Made by a program: the position numbers and the translations under genes
NCBI RefSeq assembly: GCF_048569485.1
Contig: NC_134353.1
Coordinates: 706,873,841-706,937,840 of the forward strand
Length of the DNA stretch: 64,000 bases
Direction: 5' to 3'
Origin: Anomaloglossus baeobatrachus
Lineage: Eukaryota; Chordata; Amphibia; Anura; Aromobatidae
Notes under the pieces: generated by a model
Databases searched by the model: none
What the model was told of the DNA's origin: nothing
The model's input: only the letters and a program-made list of their open reading frames with translations
Shown: one piece after another, positions 32,201 through 47,200 of the stretch
Layout of the letters: every line of letters begins with the position of its first letter
Numbering within the stretch: the first letter of the stretch is position 1

Positions 32201-35200
32201 CATAGGTCAATGACCATTGAGTGTGAGACATTCTGTCTCACGGGTACAGGATAGAGCTCACTTCTCGTCCTCCAACTCGATTCTTCAGAATTTCTCCACC
32301 TCCCGGCCGGGCCGCTGCTCTTCTGCAAACAGGGTGCACTCTATAGGCAGAAAGAGTGATGACCCCCGTTCCTCTTCAGGAACAAGGTCACGGTTTTTAC
32401 CCCAAATTCTTTGCGGTACCTATAACAACGGGCCGTTCCGTCCCGTTCTGGATCTAAAAATGCTCAGCAAGCTCGTGGACACCAGGCGGTTCCGGATGGA
32501 ATCCCTCCGCCATGTCATCGCCTCAAGGTCCCAAGGATATTTCCTAGCATCATTAGGCATCAAGGATGCTTATCCACACGTGCCGATTGATCCAGAGCAG
32601 TAGCGTTTCTACGCTTCGTTATAGGAGACGAACACCCTCTGTTCGTAGCTCTACCTTCCGGCTAGCGACAGTCCAACTGGTCTTCGCCAAGGTCAGGGCA
32701 GCAGTAGTCACAGTCCTGCACTCTCAGGGTCACTCTGTGGTCCCGTATTTAGACGATCTACTTGTCAAGGCACTCTCTTAGGAAACATGCCAACACTGCC
32801 CGAACGTTGCGCTGGAGACTCTCTAGAGTTTTGGGTGGATCATCAACTTTTTAAAGTCAGATCCGACCCCGACCCTATCGATAACATATCTAGGCATAGA
32901 GTTTCTTACTCTCTCAGCGATAGTGAAGCTGCCGCTAGACAAACAGCATTCACTACGGGCTGCAAGCTCTTCTTTAAGAACCAGTCGCACACATTGAGAC
33001 GCCTCATGCACTTCCTACGTAAGATGGTAGCAATGGAGGCAGTTCCTTTCGCGCAGTTTTACTGCGTCCACTACAATGGGACATTCTCCGCCAATGGGAC
33101 GAGGAGTCGACGTCCCTCAACAGAGTCGTCGTTCTTTCTCAGGCGGCCAAGGAATCTCTACGGTGGTGGCTTCTTCTCACCTCTTGGTCAAAAAGAAGGT
33201 CCTTCCTATCCCCGTCCTGGGCGATAGTTACGACAGACGCGAGTCTATCAGGGTGGGGAGCAGTTTTTCTCCACTACAGCGCTCAGGGTACGTGGACTCA
33301 GCAAGAGTCCACTCTTCAGATCAATGTTCTTGAACACAGAGCAGTGTATCTTGCCCTACAATCCTTCCAACAGCGGCTGGAAAGCAAGCATATCCGACTT
33401 CAGTCGGACAGCTCCACAGCGGTGGCATACATCAACCACCAAGGAAGAACGCGCAACCGGCAAGCCTTCCAGGAAGTCCGGCAGGTTCTGATGTGGGTGG
33501 AAGACACGGCACCCACCATATCCACAATTCACATCCCAAGTGTGGAAACTAGGAAGCTGACTTCCTAAGTCGCTGAGGTGTGGCCGAAAGAGTATGGTCT
33601 CCTCACCCGGACGGGTTTCAGGAGATCTGGCGCCGCTGACAGAGGCCGGACGTCGATCTAATGGCGTCACGGCACAACAACAATGTGCCAGCTTCATGGC
33701 ACGGTTTCACAATCATCGAGCTCTGGCGGCAAACGCCTTAGTTCAGCATTGGTCGCAGTTCCAGCTACCTTAGGTGCCACCTCTGGCATGGTTGCCCAGA
33801 GTACTGCGCTAGATCAAGACCGACTGCGGCCGCGCCATCCTCGTCGCTACAAATTGGCCGAGGATGTTGTGGTACTCGGTTCTGTGGTGCCTCACGGTAG
33901 GCTAACCGGGGGCACTACCAGACCAATCAGACTGGCTGTCTCAAGGGCCATTCTTCCATTTGAATTCTACGGCCCTCAACCGGATGGTGTGGCATTGAGT
34001 CCTGGAACCTAGTGTCGTCAGGATTACCTCAGGACGTGGTTGCCACCATGAGACAGGCTAGCATACCAACGTCCGCCAAGATTGACCACAGGACGTGGAA
34101 GATGTTCTTATCTCGGTGCTCGGCGCAGGGTGTTTCTCCCTGGCCGGTTGCATCGTCTATGTTTCCTTCCTTCCTGCAATCTAGGTAGGAAAATGGGTTG
34201 TCGCTCAGTTCCCTTTAGGGACAAGTCTCAGCGCTATCTGTATTTTTTCAGTAACGACGACTTCCTCAGGTACGCACGTTCCTACGGGGAGTTTGTCTTC
34301 TCAGCACTCCGTACAAGCGGCCGTTAGAGCCCTGAGATCTGAACAAGGTTCTAATTGCTCTCCAGATGCCGCCTTTCGAGCCTTTGAAGGATGTCTCCCT
34401 TCCCGTTTTTCACGGGAAGTGGCCTTCTAGTAACGGTCTCGTCTCTTAGGAGAGTTTCCGAGCTAGCAACGCTCTCATACAAACTCCCTTCCTGGTCCTT
34501 CACCAGGACAGGGTAGTTCTGCGTCCGGTTCCGGAATTTCTCCCTAAGGTGGTATCCCATTTTCATATCAATCAGGATATCACCTCACCTTCTTTGTGTC
34601 CTCGTCCAGTCCATCAATTTCAGAAAGATTTGCATCTGTTGGTTCTGGTGAGAGCACTCAGGTTCTACTTCCCGCATGGCGCTCCTGCGCCACCCGGATG
34701 CACTCTTTGTCCTTGTCGCTGGTCGGCGTAAACAGTCGCAAGCTTCCAGATCCACCCTTGCTCGGGGGCTCGAGGAACCAATTCTTGAAACCTACAGTTC
34801 TACTGGGCTTCTGGTTCTCTCAAGGCCGAAGGCCCATTCTACCAGAGCCGTGGGTGCATCCTGGGCATTACGGCACCAGGCTACGGCTCAGCAGGTGTGT
34901 CAGGCACCCACCTGGTCGAGTCTACTTACTTTTACCAAGCATTATCAGATGCATACCTACGCTTCGGCAGACGCCAGCCTAGGTAGATAAGTCATTCAGG
35001 CGGCGGTTGGCCACCTGTAGGAGAGGGCCGTTTGACGGCCCTATCATGAGGTATTCTTTTACCCACCCAGGGATTGCTTTTGGACATCCCAATTGTCTGG
35101 GTCTCCCAATGGAGCGACAAAGAAGAAGGGAATTTTGTTTACTTACCGTAAATTCCTTTTCTTCTAGCTCCAATTGGGAGACCCAGCACCCGCCCTGTTT

Positions 35201-38200
35201 TCTCGGGGTTTTTCTGTTTTTTCGGGTACACATGTTGTTCATGTGGTATGGTTCAGTTCTCCGATGTTTCCTCGGATTGAATTGGTCTTTAAACCAGTTA
35301 TTGGCTTTCCTCCTTCTTGCTTTGGCACTAAAACTGGTGAGCCAGTGATCCCACTGGGGGTGTATAGCCAGAAGGGGAGGGGCCTTACACTTTTAAGTGT
35401 AATACTTTGTGTGGCCTCCAGAGGCAATAGCTATACACCCAATTGTCTGGGTCTCCCAATTGGAGCTAGAAGAAAAGGAATTTACGGTAAGTAAACAAAA
35501 TTCCCTTCTTTATTCCCTATGAATGGCTGAGCGGGCATGGAGTGTAATTTTGGTATATTGGCCGTTCTTAAGATTCTGTTCTTCTGAATGTGAAATGTGC
35601 TCTGTAGTTGACTCTGTTAAAGGGTGATGTTTTGTTTTTGTTTGTTTGTTTTAAAAGGTATAATATCCCAATTGGCTTGCATGCTAATCTCTCAGAAGGA
35701 ATACCAGTATGTAGAGAACTTCGGCAGAACTGCTCTCTAATAAATGATCGAGGAGTGTTTCTTGGGAAAATGGGTATCCGAAAAGCACTCGCACAAGGAC
35801 GACTACACATGTCAGAGGTGAGACCATGGCGGGGTACGGTATCAATCTGGTTTTACAGACCAAACATCAACACGTATTAACAATTTGCAGCAACCTGCAA
35901 ATTACAATTTCCATTAATGTGTACTTAATTGATGGATATAGTCTTCAGATATATTTGCTGCTAAAACACATGACTTCACAGGATGTTTTGAAAGAAAAGC
36001 AGACCATGTAACCTTTGGATGAGAAGGGTCCTCCACAGCACCCCTGCATTCTACTTCAGAAAGGGGGCGCCTTAGTTTTCCCCATGTATCTATGGGTTTG
36101 CTCTGGGTTTTCTCCCATACAACAAGAACAAGTTGTTACTGGCTTTAAATTAAATGGCACTCTTTATGTATATATGTATCCGAGATGGTAAATTAGATTG
36201 TGGAGTCTGTACTCTCTATTGAGAAAACTTTACATTATTGCTGTATTATTTTGACTTCTATGTTTGTAGTGAAGATATATGGCTGTTTTTTTCCACCTCT
36301 GAATTAAAGGTGTCTATACTTTAGATTGCTTGTTTAGCCAAGATATTTCTCAGGTCACCCCCATAAACATACACCCTTAGGTTTGGCCGAGTTCGGCTAT
36401 ATATGGGGGTCTTTAGCTGTGAGTGAAGCTGTATTGCGCATTCGTGACCATGGCTCCTTTCACTGTCAATGGAGCGATGGTCACAGATGCAATATTGCTT
36501 CTGTGATCCCATAGAAATGAATGGAACAAAGGTCATACATGCACACTACCACCTCTATAGGCCCATAGAAGTGAATGGAATAATGACCTTTCATGCACAT
36601 CACCATTTTATTTACATGGGGACTTTGGGAGCCCTGTTCTGGGACCTCCAGTGATCCTAAGCATGTAAGATCTGCATCGAGCATACATGTTATCACACAT
36701 CTTGTTTTAAAAAAATGGTGAACTAAATATTTGAATCGCCTATTAACACTGTGTAACTAGAATTTATCAAGGCAGATGTTTAGTTTTTCCTGTTTGATCC
36801 ATGGCTCCTAGAGGCAGTGTGGACATAAAGGCATACCTGCACTTAGAACAGCTGATGTTTGGGCCACATTGTTTTCCACCGCACAACAGACGTCCCTGTG
36901 TAGCTCTAGCCGGAAGCAATTTCTGTCCTGAAATATAAATTATGCAACCGTGAAATTATATATTCATTTAAACAATACAGAGTAAACTAGAAGCCAATTC
37001 TATATTTTATATTCTGCTTCTACTCCTGCTTCACTTAATTACATTGGAAGTCCAATTGAAGAATTAAAGGGGATGTCCGGACTAAAGTGATAAGTCTGCA
37101 GTCATTCTATGTGACGTACATACTGTGAGCAGCAAGAATTCGTCAGTTTCTTAGCGAGGAAGGAAGGGCATGTCACCGCAGTTGTTCGATATGCACATTC
37201 ACAGCCTGAACCCGACTAGTGGGTGCGGCCTCACTCAAGGAGTGGGTATGTCCGACTAGTGGGCGTATCCAAGTTCCATACATTTGTGTGGAGTGAGGCC
37301 ACGCCCACTAGTCAGGTTCTGGCCGGGGACATACATACCGATTGCACAATTGCGGTCACGTGACAGTTGTTCCCAGCTCAGAAACATGAATTCTTGCAGC
37401 ACACATGTACTGGGAGGATTCATAAGTCCGCAGTCACACAGTGTGACACATGGAGTGACTGCAGACTTTTCACTCTAGCCCGGACAACCCCTTTAAGCAG
37501 GTCTTGATGCGGAATGTGCAGTTTATTATGAAATTCTGCTCAATCTTAAAGGTATATGGCTCCACCTTCTGTAATCTTTCCAGTATGTATGTGACCTTTA
37601 TTCACATCCATGTAGTTACGGCTTTGGTGGGTGCCTAATTAGGTTCTGCCATGTATTTTGTCTGTGACCCTACATGCAGGGGCGTAACAAGATCGGAGGC
37701 AGGGTTAGGGGCCTGGCACCTGGCCTGCAGAGAAGCAGCCGGCTCCTCTGTGAGTGAAGAACTGCAGTGTTCAGTGGCAGACTACGTAGCCGCTATGATG
37801 CCCATGAGTCAGGGATGGCCCCGTGTCCGCTGCGGCACCTGGCCCCCCTTGCCCGCTCCATTCTTCCTCATTCTCCCCCTGTGCCCGCGTTCAATGTCTT
37901 AGTGCAGCAGAGCGCGGTGACGTCAGTCACCACTGTGCGACTGCTGTGCTGAGACTGCAGAGAGCAGGACGGAGGACACTGACTGAAGCAGCGGGGGAAC
38001 GAGGAGAAGTGAAGATTTTTTTTTTTTTTTTTCTTAAATCCGTGAAGGTCTATGGGGCTGCATAATACAATATGAAGGACACCGTATAAATGACTGCAAG
38101 AGTGCATTATACATGGAGGAGTATGAGGCTGCATAATGCAATATGAAGGATCATTATATATGGACTATAGGGGTGCATTATACATGGAGGACTATGGGGC

Positions 38201-41200
38201 TGAATAATACAATATGAAGGTGTATGGAACTGCATTATAATACATATAGGACTATGGGGGCTGCATTATAATATATGGAGGACTATGGGGGCTACCTTTA
38301 TACATGGACTATGGGGGTTGCATCATAATACATGCAGGACTATGGGGGTTGCATCATAATACATGCAGGACTATGGGGGCTGCATTATAATATATGGAGA
38401 ACTATGAGATGCAGGACTATGGGAAATGCATTATAATACATGGAGAACTATGGAGGTGCATTCTAATATATGAAGGGTTATGTGGGGCCCTGTATACTAT
38501 ATGGAAAGCTTTAGGGGCCATTATAGTATTTGGAGAACTATATACGAAGGGGGACAAAGATACAAGCATGGGATGGGAACATTTTGCACCCAGCTTTCCC
38601 ATGCTCTGATATGGGAAAGCTGGGTGCTGAGGGAAAGATGGATATCAGAATATAGGAAAGCTGGGTGCTGATAGAGGAATTTCAGATCATGGGAAACCTG
38701 GGTGCTGAGGGAAAGAGCCAAGTGTCAGCGTCATTATCCTGTGCCCAGAGTGTCGGTGGAGGCCCAGGTCCAAACTTTTCATCGGAGCCCATCAAACTCT
38801 AGTTACGCTACTGCCTATAGGAGTATGCTATAATCCACACCACATGTCAATGTCCATGTAAAATTCTCTGCAACGTATAGATGACAATTGTTAAAATATA
38901 ATCTACTAATCTAGTAATCGCTTATGCTGAGGATTTTCTGCATGCAAATATGCACGGTAAAACCACAGCAAATCTGCAACATGTGAACATACTCTAATTG
39001 ACCTTGCACCAGTCATACAGTTGCGTTATTCACTCTATTGAGTAACCTATCTGTATTATGCCATATTTAAATATTGAAGTAAAATTCTATAAGAGTAAGT
39101 TGTACAAAACCCTTTCCAATCTGATTGTCAGGTTCGGCAAGAATTGAGTGCCCAGGTCGAGCTTTTTCGCGAGTTGACTGGTCAGATCCCCCAACACATG
39201 GATGGACATCAGCATGTTCATGTTTTACCAAGTAAGATTGTTTGTGGGTTTTGGGGGTTTTTTTGTACTTTTTTCCACAATTTATGAATTTGTGTAGGTT
39301 TTCTTCCGTACCCCAAAGACTTAGTGATTAGGGCTTTCAATCTAAATCCCCTACGAGGACAGTGATGTCTGTAAAGCCCTGCAGAATGTGGATGCTGCAT
39401 AAGAAGAATACAATCCTTACAAAGAATAGTGGCCATATCATTGCTGCAGCCACACAACGACCCCATGTCCACCTCAATCGCAGGTGGAATTGGGCATTAT
39501 GATGAGATATTGGTACGGCAAAGGGCCCATATACTGTTCTTTCACAGGGGCCCTTTTCTGTCCAAGTACGCCAGTGGGACATAGTTAAGAGGTATATTCC
39601 ATAAAAAACGCTAATCTACCACTGTCATTTTACTTGACCTTCTCCTTTCATAACTTTACTAATTAGAATAAAATGTATGGTTTCTTCATACTTTTTCCAT
39701 TGCTGTAATTGTAAAAATTCACAACAGCCACATCTGAACAAGCTGAGATGTAGTGTAAAGCAAGGAGAACAGCTTCCCAAATGAAACAAAAATGAAACAG
39801 TTGTGAATTTTGTCCACAGCTGCACGTTCTATAGCAAAAAAGTTATTGATTAGAAATCTGAGTTAATAAAGCAGAGATGAGAAAGTAGCCATTTGGTAAA
39901 GACCCCAAAAAATGAATATTGGGTAAGCACCACCTGATTGAATCATAGATATTATGAAGGTCACATACGACCCCCTATCTGAGGGTAAATTAAATTGAGT
40001 GGGGGATACGGAGACGGAGCTCATGTATGGATGCCATCCTGTCCTGTATATAAACCCTCACAGGACAAGAAGCTGTTACTGTCCTTTTTACAAACTCCTA
40101 AATCAAATAATCCAAGACAATGTATAACCCCACCCAGTGCCTACTCCTCTACCACAGATGTGGAGGTTTAAGAGATATGATGAAGTTCTTTTAAAGGGAA
40201 TCTCGGTATGATTTAGAGCAGAGAGCCTGATTGTAGAGATGTCATTTGTCCAGCAGCTTGCTGTAGTTTCAATACCATCAGTGTTTTATCAGCAAGAGAT
40301 TATCACTGCAGGACTAGGTGACTAAAGGGTGGTTTACACGCTGCGACATCGCTAGCGATCTCGTTAGTGATGTGACACGCCAGATCGCAGATGCGATCTG
40401 CCGAGATCGCATATATGATCGGCGCTATAAAAGTGACCTATGTGCGATCTCGGCAGATCACATCGGCGATCTGGCCTGTCACATCGCTAACGAGATTGCT
40501 AGCGATGTCGCAGCGTGTAAAGCACCCTTAATGCCAGGCAGTACAGCTAATCTGTGTAAACCGACGACTGTAAGCTTGTTGACAATGGCAGCTTCTTGTG
40601 TACATTGCACAATCGGGGATGTGGATGGGGTTATACACAGCTCAGCATTTTGACCACTACTACATCTATAGCAGATAAAACAGGTATTCTATTAAAACTA
40701 CAATATGCAGCTACAGTTGAAATCAGAAGTTTACATTCACTATCTAAAAAAACACATATGCATGTTTTTCGCACTATCCGACATGAAATCGGAATAAACC
40801 TTTCCTGTTTTAGCACAATTAGTGACAAAAATTATTTATATTTGCCAAATGCAAGAATAATGAGAGAATGTTTTAAAATATTTTTATTACTTTCTGCAAA
40901 GTGAAAACTTTACATACACTAAGAGTACTATGCCTTTAAACAATAGGTACAGCCCATATGATGATGTCATGTCTTTGGAAGCTTCTGATAGGTTTATTGT
41001 CAACATCTGAGTTAATTAGAGACACACCTATGGATGTATTTAATGCACAACTGAAACACACTTTCTTTGTATAGCATCATGGGAAAGTCAAAAGAAATCC
41101 GCCAAGATCTCAGGAAGAGAATTGTGGACTTTAACAAGTTAGGCTCATCCTTGAGTGCAATTTCCAGATACCTGATGGTGCCTTGTTCATCTGTACAAAC

Positions 41201-44200
41201 AATTATATGCAATTATGAACAAGATAAGAATGTTCACCCATCATACTGCTCAGGATGGGTTCGGTATACCAGAGATGAACGTGCTTTGGTCAGACACGTA
41301 CATAGCAGCCCAAGAACAAAAGCAAAAGACCTTGTGAAGATTCTGGTGGAAGTTAGGGTACCTTCACACTTAGCGATGCAGCAGCGATCCGACCAGCGAT
41401 CTGACCTGGTCAGGATCGCTGCTGCATCGCTACATGGTCGCTGGTGAGCTGTCAAACAGGCAGATCTCACCAGCGACCAGTGAACAGCCCCCAGCCAGCA
41501 GCGACGTGCAAGCGACGCTGCGCTTGCACGGAGCCGCCGTCTGGAAGCTGCGGAGACTGGTAACTAAGGTAAACATCGGGTATGGTTACCCGATGTTTAC
41601 ATTAGTTACCAGTGTGAGCAGGGAGCAGGGAGCCGCGCACACTGAGCGCTGGCTCCTTGCTCTCCTAGCTACAGTTCACATCGGGTTAATTAACCCGATG
41701 TGTAATGCAGCTACATGTGCAGAGAGCAGGGAGCCGCGCACACTGCTTAGCGCTGGCTCCTTGCTCTCCTAGCTGCTGTACACATCGGGTTAATTAACCC
41801 GATGTGTACAGCAGCTACATGTGCAGAGAGCCGGAGCCGGCAGCACAGGCAGCGTGAGAGCTGCAGAGGCTGGTAACTAAGGTAAATATCGGGTAACCAC
41901 CTTGGTTACCCGATGTTTATCTTGGATACAGCTTACCTCAGCTGTCAGACGCCGGCTCCTGCTCCCTGCTCGCTTCATTTGTCGCTCTCTCGCTGTCACA
42001 CACAGCGATCTGTGTGTCACAGCAGGAGAGCGGCTTTGAAGAAAACGAACCAGGGCTGTGTGTAACGAGCAGCGATCTCGCAGCAGGGGCCAGATCGCTG
42101 CTCAGTGTCACACACAGCGAGATCGCTAATGAGGTCACTGCTGCGTCACAAAAAGCGTGACTCAGCAGCGATCTCGGCAGTGAGCTCGCTGTGTGTGAAG
42201 CACCCCTTAGTAAGATTGTGACATTATCCACAGTGATATGGGTACTGTAGCAACATGGGCTGAAAGGCCACTCTGCCAGGAAGAAGCCATTACTCCAAAA
42301 GAAACATAAAAAAGCCAGATTAATGTTTGCAAATGTACACAGGAACACAGAGCTTAAGTTTTGGCAACATATCCTGTGGTCTGACAAAACTACAGTAAAT
42401 TTGAGCAGTTTGGTCAAAATGACCATTACTTTTGGAGGAAAAGGGGAGAAACTTTTGAAGCCTAAGAACACCATCCCAGCTGTGAAACATGGGGGTGACC
42501 GTATCATGGTGTGGGGTTGTTCTGCTGCAGGAGGGACTGGTGCACTTCACAAGATAGATGGCATCATGAGGAAAGAATATTATGTGGCAGTACTGGATTA
42601 ACATCTCAAGACATCAGCCAGGAGCTTAAAGCTTGGGCAGAAATGGGTCTTCCAAATGGACAATGACCTGAAGCATACTGCTAAACTGGTTACAATGTTT
42701 TGGAGTGGCCTGATCTCAATTCTATGTATGGGCAAAGCTGAAAAGGCCAGTGCGAGCAAAGCGACCTACAAACATGGCTCGGTTACACCAGTTCAGTCAG
42801 GAGGAATGGGCCCAAATTCCTACTAACTATTGTGAGAAGCTTGTGGAAGGAGATCCAAAATATTTCACCCAAGTCATACAGTATAAGGGCAATGGTACCA
42901 AATAGTAATGAAATGTATGTCAACATTTGACTTTGCAGAAAGTAATAAAAAATGTCTTAAAACATTTTCCCTTTCATTACTATGGCAGTTGGCAAATCTA
43001 AATATTTGGGTTCCTAATTGACCTAAAACATGAAAGCTTTATTCTGATTTGATGTCAGACAGAGAAAAACATGAATGTGTATTTTTAGATGGTGAATGGG
43101 AACTTCTGGTTTCAACTGTAAGTAATTAATCACTGGAATCTGTCTCTCTATCCCTACATCATGATGCTCCCAGATTGTATATCAAAAACCTGCTGATGAT
43201 TCCCTTAAAGATTACATCATTTGCTTTAAAAGACTGCTCAGTTATTTATTTTTCGGCTTCTCAGAAATTCGTGAGGAGTTTGCACAAGTGCTGAGAGAAC
43301 ATGATATTCCTTACACGCGTGTTCCAATAGAAGTTGGACTGCACCGATGTGCCTGGATCAAGGAGGAAGTAATGGAGTTTTATAGAGGCGTGGAGGAAGA
43401 TGCTCTAAATACAGCGGAAATCTTCAAAAGCTATGGGATTCGGTAAGAGTTAATTACTTCAGAATCCCACAACATAATCAGGGTCATTGTATATCAATAG
43501 ACATATAGCATATCTTTTTTTCAAATTCATACCCAAGGGGGTCTTAGTATCCATTGTGAATATCCACACATATATGATACTAACAATATTACCACCAGAG
43601 GTTTATCTGGAGCATCGCAGCATTTTCTCAATGTGCATGCCGGCAATATGGATTCATTGCAAGTCAAGGCAATTGAAAAAGTGTTTTTGCCAAGAAGAGG
43701 GGGAGATCTCAAAAATATTCTTTGCCGCAAAGAAATTAAGTGGATATTCACAATGGATACTAGGACCCCCTTGGGTATGAATTTGAAAAAAAAAGATATG
43801 CTATATGTCTATTGATATAAAATAATACTAATGTCCCTGATTTATGTTGTGGGATTCTGAACCACTATAATTAATTATTTTGAACCTGTGCAGTCTTTTC
43901 TGATTCTATGTCCGGTTTCATGTCCTTTTTAAACTGCTCTGTCAGTCTCCACGTGTTAGAGACAGACTAAGAACAAATATGTTCGAAACGCGTCCTCTCA
44001 CTCCTATTCTCTTATGAATTCATGATGGAACTTTTTTAACGAACATGAAATAAAGCATCGAATATTTTAAGCTACATCTTGGACCTGTTTGCTGGAATTA
44101 TCCTTTACTTAAGATATATTTAATATTCTTGGAGGGATTTTTTTTTTGTTGTTTAAAATGAACTAGTTCTTATGTCGGGATGCCAGGGTAAAACATTAAG

Positions 44201-47200
44201 CCCCAAGATTGCATTTTTGGGAGGACACATTTTTTTTCCCCATGTCCTGGTTACTTCATTTGCTATAAAAAAGGAACCTGTCATGTTTAAAAAAAAAAAA
44301 AAAAAATTGCTGGTAATTTGCAGGTTAATAGCGTTCTGACAACTTGCGGCCGCCGCACTGGAAACTCCACTGCCGGGAGGAAATGACCTATATTCCTCTC
44401 TGCATTCTCTGGCTTTGTCATAAAGGAGCAGCCGTCACAGTTTCAGCCACTGCTCAGTGCTTGGTGAACGATGGTTGTCGGTCAGTGCCAGTGGTGTAGT
44501 TACAGCCACCTCGCACTAAGCAATGTGTGGTGACTGAAACTGCGCCGGCCACACTACTATGACTGAAAGCCTGCTGGGAGGAATAAACATTTCATCCCAG
44601 GATCGGGGCTCTCCGTGTGGTGGTAACCTACAGATTAACCCCATATCTGTAAGTTTAATAGAGGTTTTATTTAACATGATAGGTTCCCTTAAATGATTTA
44701 AAGGGGTTTTCTCACCTGGCCCCGACTGTGCGCGCTCAAGTGGATGCTGCTGGCCCCGACTGTGCGCGCTCAAGTGGATGCTGCTGGCCCCGACTGTGCG
44801 CGCTCAAGTGGATGCTGCTGGCCCCGACTGTGCGCGCTCAAGTGGATGCTGCTGGCCCCGACTGTGTGCGCTCAAGTGGATGCTGCTGGCCCCGACTGTG
44901 CGCGCTCAAGTGGATGCTGCTGGCCCCGACTGTGCGCGCTCAAGTGGATGCTGCTAGCAGAGGCATGATGAAGTTAGCCATATTTAGTGATTCGGCCACC
45001 TTAAGGGGAGCGCTTGCAAGCTGTTTAGGAAACTAGTCAACTCTGAGATGGTGGCTGATAACGTAGACCAAGTATCCCCCACTCAGTGGCTTGTGGGCCC
45101 CTGATGTGTGGCTCGCGATTGTATACTCAGGCGAGTGCCACTTTCAATTGTAATGATCTCCACAGGCAGCATTGATACTTGTTAGGAAGCATTCAGATGG
45201 CATTATTTATGAGTATTCAGGACAATATCACTTGATAAGAGGCACTGAAATTACTTTTATAGCTTTTTTTTTTTTTATCCCCTTCACCCACGGGCAATTT
45301 TCCGTTTTTGTTTTTTGCTCCCCTTCTTCCAAGAGCTGTTAAGTTTTTTTTATTTTTCCATCAATCTTGCTATATGAGGGCTTGTTTTTTGCGGGACGAG
45401 TTATACTTTTAAATGAAACCATGAGTTTAGGCATATTGTGTACTAGAAAACGACAAAATGAATTCCAATTGTGCAAAAATTGCAAAAAAAAGTGTGATTG
45501 CATGATTTGTTATTGGGGTATTTAATTCACCGTGTCTACTATATGGTAAAACTGATGTCGGTGTGATGTCTGAGGTCGGTACAAGTTCATAGATAGCAAA
45601 TATGTATAGGTTTACTTTTATTTAAGGGGTTAAGAAAAAATTCAGAAGTTTGTCCCAAAAAAAGTGGCGCACTTTTTGTGCTGTTTTCCGTGACCTGTAG
45701 CGATCTCATTTTTCAGGATATGGGGCTAAGTGGCGGGTTGTTTTTTTTTTTTTTTGCACCTTGAGCTGACGTTTTTATCTTTGCGCAAATTTGATTACAG
45801 TTTGATCGCTTTTTATTGCATTTTGCACAAAATTTGCAAAGACAACAAACAAAAACACACACAGTACAGACCAAAAGTTTGGACACACCTTCTCATCTCT
45901 AGAACAACTGTTAAGAGGAGACTTTGTGCAGCAGGCTTTCATGGTAAAATAGCTGCTAGGAAACCACTGCTAAGGACAGGCAACAAGCAGAAGAGACTTG
46001 TTTGGGCTAAAGAACCCAAGGAATGGACCAGTGGAAATCTGTGCTTTTGGTCTGATGAGTCCAAATTTGAGATCTTTGAATCCAACCACCGTGTCTTTGT
46101 AGAAAAGGTGAACGGATGGACTCTACATGGCTGATTTCCACCGTGAAGCATGGAGGAGGAGGTGTGATGGTGTGGGGGTGCTTTGCTTGTGACACTGTTG
46201 GGGATTTGTTGAAAATTGAAGGCATACTGAACCAGCATGGCTACCACAGCATCTTGCAGTGGCATGCTATTCCATCCGGTTTGCGTTTAGTTGGACCATC
46301 ATTTATTTTTCAACAGGACAATGACCCCAAACACACCTCAAGGCTGTGTAAGGGCTATTTGACTAAGAAGGAGAGTGATGGGGTGCTACGCCAGATGACC
46401 TGGTCTCCAGTCACCAGACCTGAAACCAATCGAGGTGGTTTGGGGTGAGCTGGACCGCAGAGTGAAGGCAAAAGGCCCAACAAGTGCTAAGCATCTCTGG
46501 GAACTCCTTCAAGACTGTTGGAAAACCATTTCCGGTGACTACCTCTTGAAGCTCATCAAGGGAATGCCAAGAGTGTGCAAAGCAGTAATCAAAGCAAAAG
46601 GTGGCTACTTTGAAGAACCTAGAATATAAGACATATTTTCAGTTTTTTCACACTTTTTTTTAAGTATTTCATTCCACATATTTTTAATTCATAGTTTTGA
46701 TGCCTTGCCTTCAATGTGAATCTACAATTTTCAGAGTCCTGAAAATAAAAAAAACTCTTTGAATGAGGTGTGTCCAAACTTTTGGTCTGTACTCTGTGTG
46801 TGTGTGTGTGTATATATATGTATGTATATAGATTTATAGAGAGAGAGTTTAGAGATAGAGATTAGAGTTGTGCGTATAGTGAAAAATCCGGGTCCGGCGG
46901 CTACCTGGCGGGTTGAGAAAGAAGTCCGGATAAGATCTGGAGTTCGGCCCCATATATGTCAATGGGGAGTGGAATCCGGGGAAGAGAGAGAGAGATCGAC
47001 ACTAATAGAGATATAATTAATTTTTTTATTTATTTTACTAGTCCCCCTAGGGGGCTATAAGGATCAGCAGTCTGATCACTTGTTCATTTCTCCTGATCAA
47101 ACCAGCACAGCTCTGATTAGTAGAAATGCAGCATTCCTGTGAAAGCCACTGCTCTGCCAGCTGTAACAGGAACTATGTCATGATAGCAACAGGAGTCATC

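Larger units (their letters stand above)
40714..43118 (+). mobile_element. Tc1-like (Sleeping Beauty-type) transposon holding a MITE
   Basis: Ends CAGTTGAAATCAGAAGTTTA and its inverse lie between TA dinucleotides at 40712-40713 and 43119-43120. The transposase is on the + strand: [18 protein letters not shown] starts at 41079, and the second part holds [16 protein letters not shown] (first catalytic Asp region), [10 protein letters not shown] and [13 protein letters not shown]. The frame is broken by the MITE, stops and frameshifts, and the WPSQSPDLNPIE region is deleted near 42715-42725. Dead copy. Confidence 0.88.
40193..43211. repeat. TTAA-type frog repeat split by two insertions
   Basis: The left part begins AAAGGGAATCTCGG after TTTTAA (about 40190). 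The right part ends CTGATGATTCCCTTAAAG (about 43194-43211), the inverted partner. Between them sit a palindromic MITE and a Tc1 element. The TTAA context suggests Kolobok or piggyBac. Confidence 0.6.

Noticed and set aside
44728-45036. Open frames with repeated [13 protein letters not shown] wording
   Set aside because: A by-product of seven 34-bp minisatellite units; no start context, splice sites or domain.
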